Source: Tahibacter harae
Lineage (GTDB): Bacteria; Pseudomonadota; Gammaproteobacteria; Xanthomonadales; Rhodanobacteraceae
Assembly (NCBI RefSeq): GCF_024437735.1
Contig: NZ_JANFQO010000008.1
Span: 162,640 to 226,639 of the forward strand
DNA length: 64,000 bases
Direction: 5' to 3'
Each line of letters opens with the position of its first letter. Positions within the stretch are counted from its first letter, which is position 1. The position numbers and the translations under genes were made by a program. The notes beneath the pieces are model-generated. The model was not told the DNA's origin. It worked only from the letters and a program-made list of their open reading frames with translations, and did not search any database. Below are positions 9,483-17,567 of the stretch, one piece after another.

Positions 9483-10073
9483 TCAGGGATACAGCATGCG
9501 CTGGCGCCACTGGCCGTCGACCAGTTCGTAGCGCTGGCGTTCGTGCAGACGGTACTGCGCGCCGTACCAGAATTCGATCAGGTCCGGTTCGACGCGGTAG
9601 CCGCCCCAGTGCGGCGGTCGCGGTACGTCGCGGCCGGCGAACTCGGCTTCGTAGTGGGCGATGCGCGCGTCGAAGTCGGCGCTCTGCGGCAAGGTCTGCG
9701 ATTGCAGCGAAGCCCAGGCGCCGATCTGGCTGCCGCGCGGACGGCTGGCAAAGTAGGCGTCGGAAGCCGCCGCGTCGAGCTGCTGCACGCGGCCCTCCAC
9801 GCGCACCTGCACGCCTTCGCGCAGCAGCTTCCAGTGCAGGCACAGCGCAACCTGGGCGTTGGCCGCGAGTTCCTGGCCCTTGGCGCTGGTGTAATTGGTG
9901 AAGAAGCGCAGGCCGTCGGCGTCCACGCCCTTGAGCAGCACGATGCGCGAATGCGGCCGGCCATCGGCGCCGACCGTGCTGAGGTTCATGGCCGTGGGCT
10001 CGCGGTCGCCGCTGGCTTCGGCCTCCTTCAGCAGGCGCTGCAATTCATCCAGGGCGGCGGCACAGATAGGCAT
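9483..10073 (-). CDS. pdxH: Pyridoxamine/pyridoxine 5'-phosphate oxidase
   Basis: FMN enzyme forming pyridoxal 5'-phosphate from pyridoxine or pyridoxamine phosphate. The 196-residue product carries MNLSTVGADGRPHSRIVLLKG, the FFTNYTSAKGQEL FMN-binding segment, and the C-terminal signature PPHWGGYRVEPDLIEFWYG followed by RLHERQRY. Start ATG 10073 has a GGAG site at good spacing; the frame extends to 10301 without one. It is slightly shorter than E. coli PdxH (218) because the N-terminal tail is short, which is common. First gene of a two-gene unit with the BtuF-like gene. Confidence 0.95.
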   Translation of the reverse strand: MPICAAALDELQRLLKEAEASGDREPTAMNLSTVGADGRPHSRIVLLKGVDADGLRFFTNYTSAKGQELAANAQVALCLHWKLLREGVQVRVEGRVQQLDAAASDAYFASRPRGSQIGAWASLQSQTLPQSADFDARIAHYEAEFAGRDVPRPPHWGGYRVEPDLIEFWYGAQYRLHERQRYELVDGQWRQRMLYP

Positions 10074-10323
10074 GACAGGCTCCGGCGGAAAGATCCGGAA
10101 TGCTAGTGCCCTGCCCTGCAAATAGCCATCGCAGGAGACCGCGCATTGCGCCGCGTCACGCCCTTGCCGCAGCACTGCGACAATGCGCCGCGCCGCCTTT
10201 CCGTACGGCGGAAACGCCTGCGGCGCGCATTGGCCCCGCTGCGGGACGGCACAGTGGCTCCGGCGCCGCAGCGCGGGCTCCCATGCCTGCATCGCCCGCA
10301 TGACGGCGCGGCGCAGACCGCAC

Positions 10324-11847
10324 TCAGTCGCGCCGCCCGGCCTGCTGGATCACGCGGGCGAACTGGGCGAAATCCAGCGGCTTGGTCAGGTAGTAGTCCG
10401 CACCGGCGGCGAGCGCGGCGCGGCGCGCCTCTTCGGTGGCATTTGCAGACAAAGTCACAATGCCCCCTTTGAAGCCTTGTGAACGCAACTGGTAGACGGC
10501 GGCGTTGCCGGAAAGGCCGGGCAGCTCCACGTCGACCAGGACCAGGTCGGGCTCGGCCTCGGCCACCGCGGCCAGCGCCGCCGCGGCGGTGCCGGCCTGG
10601 CGCGTGGATACGCCCAGGTCGTCCAGCAGCACTTCCAGCAGGCCGGCCACGTCCGGATCGTCGTCGACGATCAGCGCGCTGAGGCCGCGCCGCTTCGCCT
10701 CTTCCGGCAGCGCCGGCAGGCCGCCGGCGCGCAGCGGCGGCAGGCTGACGCGGAAGGTGCTGCCCTGGCCTGGCGTGGAATCGAGTTCCAGCCGGCCATC
10801 CATGCGCTCGACCAGGCGCTTGACGATGGAAAGCCCCAGGCCGGCGCCGCGGCCGCCGTGCTGGGCGCCGCGGTTGAACGGGCGGAAGATGCGTGCGCGC
10901 GAAGCCTGGTCTATGCCCAGGCCGCTGTCGGCGACATCCAGCCGCAGCGCCTGGTCGCGCCATTCCAGCCGCGCCTTCACATAGCCGCGCGGGGTGTAGC
11001 GCAGCGCATTGGACAGCAGGTTGATCGCCACCTGGCGCAGCTTGACCGGATCGAACCAGGCCTGCTCCGGCGGCGCCGCGCCGGCTTCGATCAGCAGGGC
11101 CAGCCCCTTTTCCGCCGCCAGCGGCTGGAACATGGCGTCCAGGTCGGCCACCAGCTGCGCCAGGTCCAGCTGGGCCGGATCGAGCAGGGATTCGCCGGAC
11201 TCGCTGCGGCCGTATTCGAGCAGGTTCTCCGCCAGCGCGAACAGATGACTGGCATTGCGCCGCAGCGCGCGCAGGGCCTGCGCCTGGCCGGCGTTGGGCT
11301 CCAGGCCGCGTTCGAGCAGGTGCAGGTAGCCGAAGATCGAGGTCAGCGGCGTGCGGAATTCATGGCTCAGCGTGGCGAACAGCGCGTTCTTCAGCGCATT
11401 GGCTTCTTCCAGCCGCGCACGCTGCTGTTCCAGCTCGCTCTTGATCTGGCGCAGCCGCGCCAGGGTGCGGGATTTCTCGATGCCGGCCAGCACCGCCTCG
11501 TTGCCCATCTGCTGCTGCACCTGGGTCTGGCGGTGCTCGTCGCGCGCGTCCAGCAGCAAAAGATGGAAATTTTCACCATCCGGAATCAGGTGCACATGGG
11601 CGTGGCGGCCGTCGGACAGCTCGACGAAGGGCAGGTCCTGGCTCTGATCCAGCGGCAGGCCCAGGAACAGATCCTGCAGCTGCTGCACCAGGCCGCGCGC
11701 GTCTTCGCCGGCCAGGCCGTTGGCGGCAGTGTCGCCGCGCACCTCGACCAGGTTCCAGTCCGCGTCGAAGCTCAGCAGCAGCGGCCGCGCGCGGGCGCGC
11801 AGGGTCTGGTCGAGATAGCTGTCCACCGCCGCGGGGAAACGGTTCAT
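10324..11847 (-). CDS. Hybrid histidine kinase with C-terminal receiver
   Basis: A 507-residue cytoplasmic hybrid kinase; no transmembrane span is visible. Residues ~15-110 look like a PAS-type sensor (inference). A coiled coil (~122-155) leads to the dimerisation/phosphoacceptor helix with SHEFRTPLTS (His162), N-box NLLSNALRYTPRG, G-boxes VADSGLGI and GAGLGLSIV, and a C-terminal receiver with LIVDDDPDVAG, acceptor Asp in LVDVELPG and Lys in LTKPLDF. The start ATG (11845-11847) overlaps the stop of the GTPase gene by 4 bp, indicating translational coupling. It is the last gene of the GTPase module and may link GTPase state to phosphorelay. Confidence 0.93.
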   Translation of the reverse strand: MNRFPAAVDSYLDQTLRARARPLLLSFDADWNLVEVRGDTAANGLAGEDARGLVQQLQDLFLGLPLDQSQDLPFVELSDGRHAHVHLIPDGENFHLLLLDARDEHRQTQVQQQMGNEAVLAGIEKSRTLARLRQIKSELEQQRARLEEANALKNALFATLSHEFRTPLTSIFGYLHLLERGLEPNAGQAQALRALRRNASHLFALAENLLEYGRSESGESLLDPAQLDLAQLVADLDAMFQPLAAEKGLALLIEAGAAPPEQAWFDPVKLRQVAINLLSNALRYTPRGYVKARLEWRDQALRLDVADSGLGIDQASRARIFRPFNRGAQHGGRGAGLGLSIVKRLVERMDGRLELDSTPGQGSTFRVSLPPLRAGGLPALPEEAKRRGLSALIVDDDPDVAGLLEVLLDDLGVSTRQAGTAAAALAAVAEAEPDLVLVDVELPGLSGNAAVYQLRSQGFKGGIVTLSANATEEARRAALAAGADYYLTKPLDFAQFARVIQQAGRRD

Positions 11848-12344
11848 GGGCGCAGCGCCTCCCCCAGTGCGGCGAACGCGGCTTCCACGCCGTCGCCGCT
11901 CAACGCGCTGGTCTCGAACACCGGCAGGCTGCGGCGGATCTCCGCCAGCGTGGCCGGCGCGACTTCCCAGCGCTCGATCAGGTCCAGCTTGTTGACCAGC
12001 AGCACGCAGGCGGGATCCGGCAGCAGTTCGCGCGCCTGCATCAGCAGGCCCAGTGCGGCGCGCAGGCTGGCTTCGCGCGTGCCGTCGGCGACCAGGATCA
12101 GCCCGCTGGCGCCGCGCAGGTAGCTCTGGTTGGCGCCGTCGATCACCGACTTGCCGGCGATATCCCAGATCACCAGCTTCAGGCCGGCGCCGTCGGCCAG
12201 CTGCAGCTGGCGGCTGTCCACCTTGACCCCGACCGTGGTCAGGTATTTGTCGGAAAAGGTGTTGCGCACATAGCGCGCGACCAGGCTGGTCTTGCCGACG
12301 CCGAAGTCGCCCAGCATGCAGACCTTGCGTGCGATCTCGGTCAT
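11844..12344 (-). CDS. Ras/Rab-like small GTPase
   Basis: A 166-residue stand-alone small GTPase, strikingly Rab-like. G1 is GDFGVGKTSL (residues 12-21), the switch I threonine lies in YLTTVGVKV (residues ~34-42), G3 is WDIAGK (60-65), G4 NKLD (118-121), G5 ETSAL. The glutamine that follows the DxAG motif in Ras/Rab (Ras Gln61) is Lys65 here, which predicts slow unassisted hydrolysis. There is no C-terminal prenylation cysteine. Both ends overlap neighbours by 4 bp (ATGA at 12341-12344 and 11844-11847), tying it to the OmpA-like membrane protein upstream and the hybrid kinase downstream. Belongs to the poorly characterised prokaryotic Ras-superfamily proteins related to MglA and the Rup groups; cognate regulator likely the upstream protein (inference). 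Confidence 0.92.
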   Translation of the reverse strand: MTEIARKVCMLGDFGVGKTSLVARYVRNTFSDKYLTTVGVKVDSRQLQLADGAGLKLVIWDIAGKSVIDGANQSYLRGASGLILVADGTREASLRAALGLLMQARELLPDPACVLLVNKLDLIERWEVAPATLAEIRRSLPVFETSALSGDGVEAAFAALGEALRP

Positions 12345-14065
12345 TCTTCCTCCGCCGCGGCGGTATCCGGCCGCAGGGTGGCGGCGCGTGCGTCGATTGT
12401 AGGCAGGTTGGGGTCGGGCGCGCCGGGGGCGGCGCGCAGCGTATCGGCAGCGAAGCCGGCCCTGGCCAGTTCCTCGCACAGCCAGCGCGCGCGGCGGGCG
12501 CGCAGATCCAGGTTGGTGGCGTTGCTGCCGGGTTCGTCGTTGTGACCGCGGCACAGCAGATGCAGCGGCCGGTGCAGCGCGGTGCCGAGTTCGCGCAGGC
12601 GCGCCGCGGTCGCAAGCAGGGCGCGCAGTTCCTCCGCATCGCGCAGTTCCAGGTCGCGCACGAAATGCACGCGCTGCTGCGGCAGCGCGGCCAGCAGCTG
12701 ATCCCATTCGGCGCGCAGCGGCGCCTGGGCGTCGTCCTGCGCGCGCAGGCCGGCAGCATCCACGCGCTGCACGCCGGCGATCCAGCCGGCCTGGCGCACG
12801 GCCTGTCCGACCCAGTCCGCCGGCGCATCGCCATGCAACTGCAACTGCCCGGACTGGACCTTGAGCCGCACCGTCGGCGGCGGCTGCAGCTGGCGCCGGG
12901 CGCGCTGCAGCACCACAGCATCGTCGCCGGAGACATAGCCGCGCAGATCCAGCTCCAGCGCAACGCCGTCCGGCAGCAGCGCTTCCAGCGCCGCCCGCGG
13001 CGGCTGGGCATCGGCGTCGATCAGGCCGCGTACGCGCAGGCGCTTGCCGCGCTCATGCGCGATACCGTCCACATGCAGCCCGGGCCAGGCCTGCAGCAGC
13101 CGTTCCGCCTCGCCCATGCGCGCGCGCCACTGCCATTCGCCCCAGCCCCACCAGGCCAGCGCCGCCCACGCGGCGAGCAGCACCAGCAGCAGCGGCCAGC
13201 GCCGCGGACTGGCGCGCTGCTGCACGGCTTCGGCGCGCAGGCTGGCCTCGATATGGTCCAGGCGCAGATTGCGCTGCACCGCGGCGGCGACTTGCGGCGC
13301 ATCGGCCTGCAAGGCCAGCTGCGGGTCTTCCAGTTCGGCGTGGATCAGCTCCAGGCGCCGGCGCAGCTCGTTGCGCAGCACCGGCGGCGGCACGCCGCGC
13401 AGGAAGGCAGCCAGGTTGGCGCGCGGCCCCTGCAGCACCCAGACCAGGTGTTCGCCGACGCTGGCCGAATCCAGCGTGCTGTCGCCGTCGGCGGAAACCG
13501 AATCGCGCACGAAATCGCCGATGGCGGTAAGCATGCCGGCGATGGCGTCGGCATCCAGCTCGGCCAGGTCGGCGGCGGATTCGCGCATCAGCACCAGGCC
13601 GCTGTCGCGCTCGATCAGGAACAGATGATCCAGGCGGAAGCGCAGCGTATGCCGCAGCACCACTTCGGCATACGGCAGGCCGGTACGCCAGGATTCCAGG
13701 CGCCAGCGCAGGCCGTGCAGGGTGAAACTGGACTCCAGCGCGCGGTTGAAGGTATCGGTGAAATCGCGCAGGGATTCGGCGATGGCCTTGCGTATGGCCG
13801 GGCCTATGACCGGAAACAGCGCATCGACGATGCTCTGGCGCTGCTGCTGCACCGCGGTGCCCAGGGCGTCGGCCACCGGCACGGCCAGCGCCTGCGCCAG
13901 CCGCGCGCGGCCCTCGCCGCGCTGGCCCTGCTGCAGCAGTTCGGGCAGTTGCGCCGGCAGCGCGGCGGCACCGGTTTCCAGCGCGGCGACGCGGCGCTGC
14001 TGCGCCTGCAGCTCGGCGAGTTCCTCGCCGAGCAGCAGCTGCTTCAGCCGTTCATGCTCGTCCAC
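12341..14065 (-). CDS. Inner-membrane protein: roadblock-like cytoplasmic region plus periplasmic OmpA-like domain
   Basis: A 574-residue protein with one transmembrane span (residues ~290-309). The cytoplasmic half has an N-terminal coiled coil (1-45), a helical region, and at ~140-245 a segment (DHLFLIERDSGLVLMRES ... ELIHAEL) with the strand-helix pattern of roadblock/LC7-like domains; this assignment is by eye. The periplasmic half has a BON-like stretch (VRLKVQSGQLQLHGDAPADW) and ends in an OmpA-C-like region with LLCRGHNDEPGSNATNLDL and RARRARWLCEELARAGF, where the Asp and Arg that bind diaminopimelate in OmpA appear kept. It would connect peptidoglycan to the GTPase encoded next, whose start overlaps this stop by 4 bp. 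Confidence 0.82.
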   Translation of the reverse strand: MDEHERLKQLLLGEELAELQAQQRRVAALETGAAALPAQLPELLQQGQRGEGRARLAQALAVPVADALGTAVQQQRQSIVDALFPVIGPAIRKAIAESLRDFTDTFNRALESSFTLHGLRWRLESWRTGLPYAEVVLRHTLRFRLDHLFLIERDSGLVLMRESAADLAELDADAIAGMLTAIGDFVRDSVSADGDSTLDSASVGEHLVWVLQGPRANLAAFLRGVPPPVLRNELRRRLELIHAELEDPQLALQADAPQVAAAVQRNLRLDHIEASLRAEAVQQRASPRRWPLLLVLLAAWAALAWWGWGEWQWRARMGEAERLLQAWPGLHVDGIAHERGKRLRVRGLIDADAQPPRAALEALLPDGVALELDLRGYVSGDDAVVLQRARRQLQPPPTVRLKVQSGQLQLHGDAPADWVGQAVRQAGWIAGVQRVDAAGLRAQDDAQAPLRAEWDQLLAALPQQRVHFVRDLELRDAEELRALLATAARLRELGTALHRPLHLLCRGHNDEPGSNATNLDLRARRARWLCEELARAGFAADTLRAAPGAPDPNLPTIDARAATLRPDTAAAEEE

Positions 14066-14083
14066 GGCGCCGCGGCCGCCGCT

Positions 14084-14749
14084 TCAGCGGGCGCCCGGCA
14101 AATCGAAATCGCCCTTGAGGCGCAGGGCCAGCTCGGTCATCAGCGCGGCCAGGTCTTCGCGGCCGACCTTGTCGGCGCGCAGCTCGTCGCGGGAACGGCT
14201 CAGCGACTGGTTCAGGCGGCCGGCCTGGTCTTTCAGCGCGGCATCCAGATCGGCCAGCGCGGCGCGCAGGCGTTCCTCGGCCGAGGCCTGCGACTGTTCC
14301 AGCGCCTCGATCGCGCCGGTCAGCTCGCCGCGCTGGGTGCGCGCGCCCTGGACCAGGCGGGTTTCCAGATCGTCCACCGCCGCGGTGCGGTCGTTGACTT
14401 CCTGGCGCAGCGCTTTTGAAAGTTTTTCAAATTGCTCGTCCAGGCGTTTTTCCAGCTGGGCGAAGCGGCGTTCCTGATCCTGGCGCAGGGCGTCGAAATC
14501 CGCCTCCAGGCGTTCATTGAGTTCGACGAAGCGGCGCTCGTAGTCGCGCATCTGGCCGCCGAACAGGATGTCGCGGATCTGGTCGACATTGCGGTCCGCC
14601 GCATTGTCGGCGCCGGTTTTCTTATCGCTCACACTGGACTCCGTGGTACTGGGCTGGGCCGCCGGCCGCGGCGCCGCGGTCACGGCGGGCGCCGCCGCGG
14701 CGGCGCTGCGTTTCTTGTTGTCTACGACGGGGTGACGCTTGCTGCCCAT
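14084..14749 (-). CDS. Soluble coiled-coil protein of the GTPase module
   Basis: A 221-residue protein with no signal peptide or membrane span. A basic start (MGSKRHPVVDNKKRS) and an Ala/Pro-rich linker (~15-45) lead to a conserved-looking block QIRDILFGGQMRDYERRFVE near residues 60-80 and then an almost continuous heptad-rich coiled coil (~80-205). Start ATG 14749 was preferred because the frame upstream reads antisense to the regulator gene. It ends 18 bp before the OmpA-like gene and follows the OmpR-type regulator by 34 bp, so it sits inside the module. A scaffold or tether role is an inference; no catalytic motif is seen. Confidence 0.8.
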   Translation of the reverse strand: MGSKRHPVVDNKKRSAAAAAPAVTAAPRPAAQPSTTESSVSDKKTGADNAADRNVDQIRDILFGGQMRDYERRFVELNERLEADFDALRQDQERRFAQLEKRLDEQFEKLSKALRQEVNDRTAAVDDLETRLVQGARTQRGELTGAIEALEQSQASAEERLRAALADLDAALKDQAGRLNQSLSRSRDELRADKVGREDLAALMTELALRLKGDFDLPGAR

Positions 14750-14783
14750 GGCCTTGCTCCCTTGCGCGAACAGGCCGGTCGGC

Positions 14784-15482
14784 TCAGGCCTGTTCCAGGC
14801 GATACCCATGCTGGTAGACGGCGGTGAGGCGCCAGCCATGCTCGCCGCCGAGTTCCAGCTTCTTGCGCAGGCGGCTGACATGCGTGTCGACCGTGCGGGT
14901 CGACACCTGGGCACTCATGTTCCAGACATTCTCCAACAGTGCGTCGCGGCTGACTATGCGGCCCTGGCGCCGGAACAGGTAGGTCGCCAGATCGAATTCG
15001 CGCTGGGTCAGCTCGATGTCGCGGCCGTCGATGGCGACGCGCCGGCGCATCAGGTCGATGTGGTAGGGCGGCACGCTCAGGTCGGTGGAATCCTGCGCGT
15101 CCACGCCGCGCCGGCGCAGCACCGCGGCGACGCGGGCGAGCAGCTCGGCCTGTTTGGGCGGCTTCACCACGTAATCGTCGCCGCCGCTCTCCAGGCCCTT
15201 GACGATGTCCTCGTCCATGGAGCGGGCGGTAAGGAAGATCACCGGCAGCTCGGCATTGGTGGAACCGCGGATCCAGGCCAGCACGTCCAGCCCGGTGGCG
15301 TCGGGCAGCATCCAGTCCAGCAGCAGCAAATCCACCGCCTCTATGCCCAGCCGGCGGCGGAATTCATTGGCGCTGCGGAAAACGCGGGGCGTGTAACCGG
15401 CCCGTTCCAGCCACAGGGAGATCAGTTCGGCTTGATCGGCGTCATCTTCGAGAAAGCCGATGACCACTTCATGCTTGCTCAT
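14784..15482 (-). CDS. OmpR/PhoB-family response regulator
   Basis: A 232-residue DNA-binding regulator. The receiver domain has FLEDDADQAEL (acidic pocket), phosphoacceptor Asp56 in LLLLDWMLPD, Thr in IFLTARS and Lys in VVKPPKQ. The winged-helix C-terminal domain has LTQREFDLATYLFRR and VDTHVSRLRKKLEL, ending YQHGYRLEQA. There is no adjacent dedicated kinase except the hybrid kinase five genes down the same strand, so the two may be partners. It is followed 34 bp later by the coiled-coil gene of the GTPase module and preceded 42 bp upstream by dodecin. Confidence 0.93.
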   Translation of the reverse strand: MSKHEVVIGFLEDDADQAELISLWLERAGYTPRVFRSANEFRRRLGIEAVDLLLLDWMLPDATGLDVLAWIRGSTNAELPVIFLTARSMDEDIVKGLESGGDDYVVKPPKQAELLARVAAVLRRRGVDAQDSTDLSVPPYHIDLMRRRVAIDGRDIELTQREFDLATYLFRRQGRIVSRDALLENVWNMSAQVSTRTVDTHVSRLRKKLELGGEHGWRLTAVYQHGYRLEQA

Positions 15483-15524
15483 GCGACTCCTTCCAGCACA
15501 AGCGACCGGCCCATTCGCGATTCC

Positions 15525-15728
15525 TCATTCGACGACAAAGTTCACCCGCATGTTCACACGCCATTCGCGCACGCGACCGTCGTCCTCGGTCACGACCTTG
15601 ATGTCGTTGACCCAGGCACCCTTCACATTCTTGACGGTGGTGGCCACCTTCAACAGTCCGGACTGCACGGCGTCATCGATACCTTTGGTGGACGATGAAC
15701 TTACTTCAATCACCTTGGCTATGGACAT
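15525..15728 (-). CDS. Dodecin (flavin-binding)
   Basis: A 67-residue dodecin. These assemble into hollow dodecamers that sequester FMN, riboflavin or CoA. The sequence MSIAKVIEVSSSSTKGIDDA, then KNVKGAWVNDIKVV with the flavin-stacking Trp (WV), and a final EWRVNMRVNFVVE match the family. ATG 15728 has a good GGGAG site. It lies upstream of the response-regulator gene on the same strand with a 42-bp gap and might share its transcript. Confidence 0.93.
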   Translation of the reverse strand: MSIAKVIEVSSSSTKGIDDAVQSGLLKVATTVKNVKGAWVNDIKVVTEDDGRVREWRVNMRVNFVVE

Positions 15729-15993
15729 GGCGAACTCCCTGTTTTGGGGCGGCTCGGGGCAAAGCATGAAATTTTTTCTGCCCGCACAGGCCGCAGTGTA
15801 GCAGCATGCCGTAGCACTGCCACCGCGCTCCGGACTGTGGCGGATGGCGCAATGCAACATGTCGTTTCATAAAACCGCCATGGCGTCAATCGTAGGGGTT
15901 TTCCCCCGCACTTTCCTGAGTACAGTTACCGCCTCCTGCATCAAGCGGGCATTTTTCCCGCCGCGGCGCCTGCGGCGATCTGCAGAAATGCGC

Positions 15994-16845
15994 TCAACGT
16001 CCGGCCAGCAGCGGCGCATAGCCGCTGCGGAAGTCCGCATGGCGCAATTCGTAGCCGCTGGCGCGCAGGCGCCGGTTGCACAAGCGCTTGCTGCCGACGG
16101 CGCGCTCGCCGGAGGCCGCGCCCGGCGGCAGCGGCGGCAGGCGCAGCTGCCGCGCCAGCCAGGACTGCACCTGATCCAGCGGCACCGGCTCGTCGTCGCT
16201 GAGCACATAGCAGGACTGGACCTCCGCCAGCCCGACCAGGTGCGCCAGCGCGCCGGCCACATCATCCACATGAATACGATTGGAAAACTCCGGCGCGCCG
16301 GCCGGACGCCGCGCCTGCCCGTTGACCACCTGGTCGATCAGGCGGGTGCGGCCCGGCCCGTAGATGCCGGAACAGCGCGCGACCACCGCGGACACGCCGG
16401 CGCCGGCCAGGCGGCGTTCGGCTTCGAGCAGCAGCCGGCCGTTGAAGGCCAGCGGACGGCATTCGCTGTCCTCGTCCACCCAGGCGCCGCCATGCTCGCC
16501 GTAGACCGCGCTGGAGGATACGAACAGCAGCCGGCGCAGGCCCGCGCCGCGCCGCTGCAGCGCATCCAGCAGATTGGCCAGGCCATCCAGGAACAGGCCG
16601 CGATAGGCCGCCTCGTCGCGCCGGCCGGGCGCGGGCAGGAAGATCACGTCGCGGATATCGTCGGGCAGATTGCGCAGGCTGGCCGCGTCGGTGAGATCCG
16701 CGCGCAGCGGCAGCAGCGGCGCCGGCAGCGCGGCCTCGCTGCGGCGCAGGCCGTAGACGCGCCGCCCGGCCGCCGCCAGCAGCAGCCCGGCGCGGCAGCC
16801 CGCATCGCCGCAGCCGGCCAGCAGCACGGCGCCGGCGTCGCTCAC
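15994..16845 (-). CDS. NAD-dependent epimerase/dehydratase family protein
   Basis: A 283-residue short-chain dehydrogenase-type protein of the extended/YeeZ-like group. The N-terminal nucleotide loop is degenerate for the class but present (VLLAGCGDAGCRAGLLLA, i.e. GxGxxG), followed by LLFVSSSAVYGEHGG (the YxxxK Tyr equivalent with SS before it), and IYGPGRTRLIDQV with FSNRIHVDDVAGAL, characteristic of sugar-nucleotide epimerase-like proteins. The start is GTG at 16843-16845, overlapping the exosortase stop by 4 bp. Substrate unknown. The tight link with xrtH suggests joint expression, but not necessarily a joint function. Confidence 0.85.
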   Translation of the reverse strand: MSDAGAVLLAGCGDAGCRAGLLLAAAGRRVYGLRRSEAALPAPLLPLRADLTDAASLRNLPDDIRDVIFLPAPGRRDEAAYRGLFLDGLANLLDALQRRGAGLRRLLFVSSSAVYGEHGGAWVDEDSECRPLAFNGRLLLEAERRLAGAGVSAVVARCSGIYGPGRTRLIDQVVNGQARRPAGAPEFSNRIHVDDVAGALAHLVGLAEVQSCYVLSDDEPVPLDQVQSWLARQLRLPPLPPGAASGERAVGSKRLCNRRLRASGYELRHADFRSGYAPLLAGR

Positions 16846-17384
16846 GCCGCCGCCTCCAGCGGCGCATCGTCGTCCGACGGCGGCGGCGGTGCGGATTCCT
16901 GCGCCGGCGGCCGCGGCAGATAGCGCAGCCACAGCAGGAACATGACCAGCGCGTCGAGCACGATCAGCGCCTGCCAGATGTAACTGTGGAACCACTCGAA
17001 CCAGACCGAATTCCACTGGTGCAGGTAGTACAGGCTGATGATGCGCACCAGGTTCAGCGCCTGGATCGCCAGCGTGCCCAGCACCACGCCGATCAGCTTG
17101 TGCGACCAGCGCGCCGGAAACGCGAGCATGGCCGAGACCAGGATGATTACCGCCTCTATGCCGTTGCAGACGCGCTCGATGGAAACGGCCAGGCCGGTAG
17201 CGACGCTGTAGATCACCTTGCCGTGGGCTACCGCATCGCCGCCGAACAGGTCGATGATGCTGGCCGAGATCGTCGCCAGCAGCGCGTTGAACGGGTTGAT
17301 GACGTGCACTTCGACCACGGTCAGCACGTCGAGCGTGAACAGCACCAGCAGGGAAGCCAGGAAAATGACGATGAATCGGAGCAT
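16842..17384 (-). CDS. xrtH: Exosortase H (archaeosortase/exosortase family)
   Basis: A 180-residue polytopic membrane protein of the exosortase superfamily, membrane cysteine transpeptidases that process proteins carrying C-terminal sorting signals. The catalytic triad is visible: Cys73 in IERVCNGIEAVI, Arg114 in ALNLVRIISLYYLH, His133 in EWFHSYIWQ. The size and the N-terminus fit the short XrtH type, which is paired with IPTL-CTERM substrates. Hydrophobic spans occur at ~4-24, 35-48, 75-90, 97-117 and 135-158; the C-terminal tail is acidic and proline-rich. No IPTL-CTERM protein is found in this window, so substrates must be elsewhere. GTGA overlap with the downstream epimerase gene. Confidence 0.88.
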   Translation of the reverse strand: MLRFIVIFLASLLVLFTLDVLTVVEVHVINPFNALLATISASIIDLFGGDAVAHGKVIYSVATGLAVSIERVCNGIEAVIILVSAMLAFPARWSHKLIGVVLGTLAIQALNLVRIISLYYLHQWNSVWFEWFHSYIWQALIVLDALVMFLLWLRYLPRPPAQESAPPPPSDDDAPLEAAA

Positions 17385-17567
17385 GACGGACGCACGAGGG
17401 CTGGAATCGCACTAGCTTACGCCCGCGCACCCGCCGCGGGCCAACCCGCGAACGCGGGGCCGCGCCTTGACGCGGTCTTTACACCGGCCGCCCCCCGGCG
17501 CCGCGACGCCGCGCTCATAACCAATCCGACGCAAAAGCCGCGCCGGGGCGCGTGCTAGGATCCGGGC

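Noticed and set aside
16842..17384. Considered local IPTL-CTERM substrate for exosortase H
   Set aside because: All exported proteins of the window were checked at the C-terminus; none has IPTL followed by a transmembrane helix and a basic tail.
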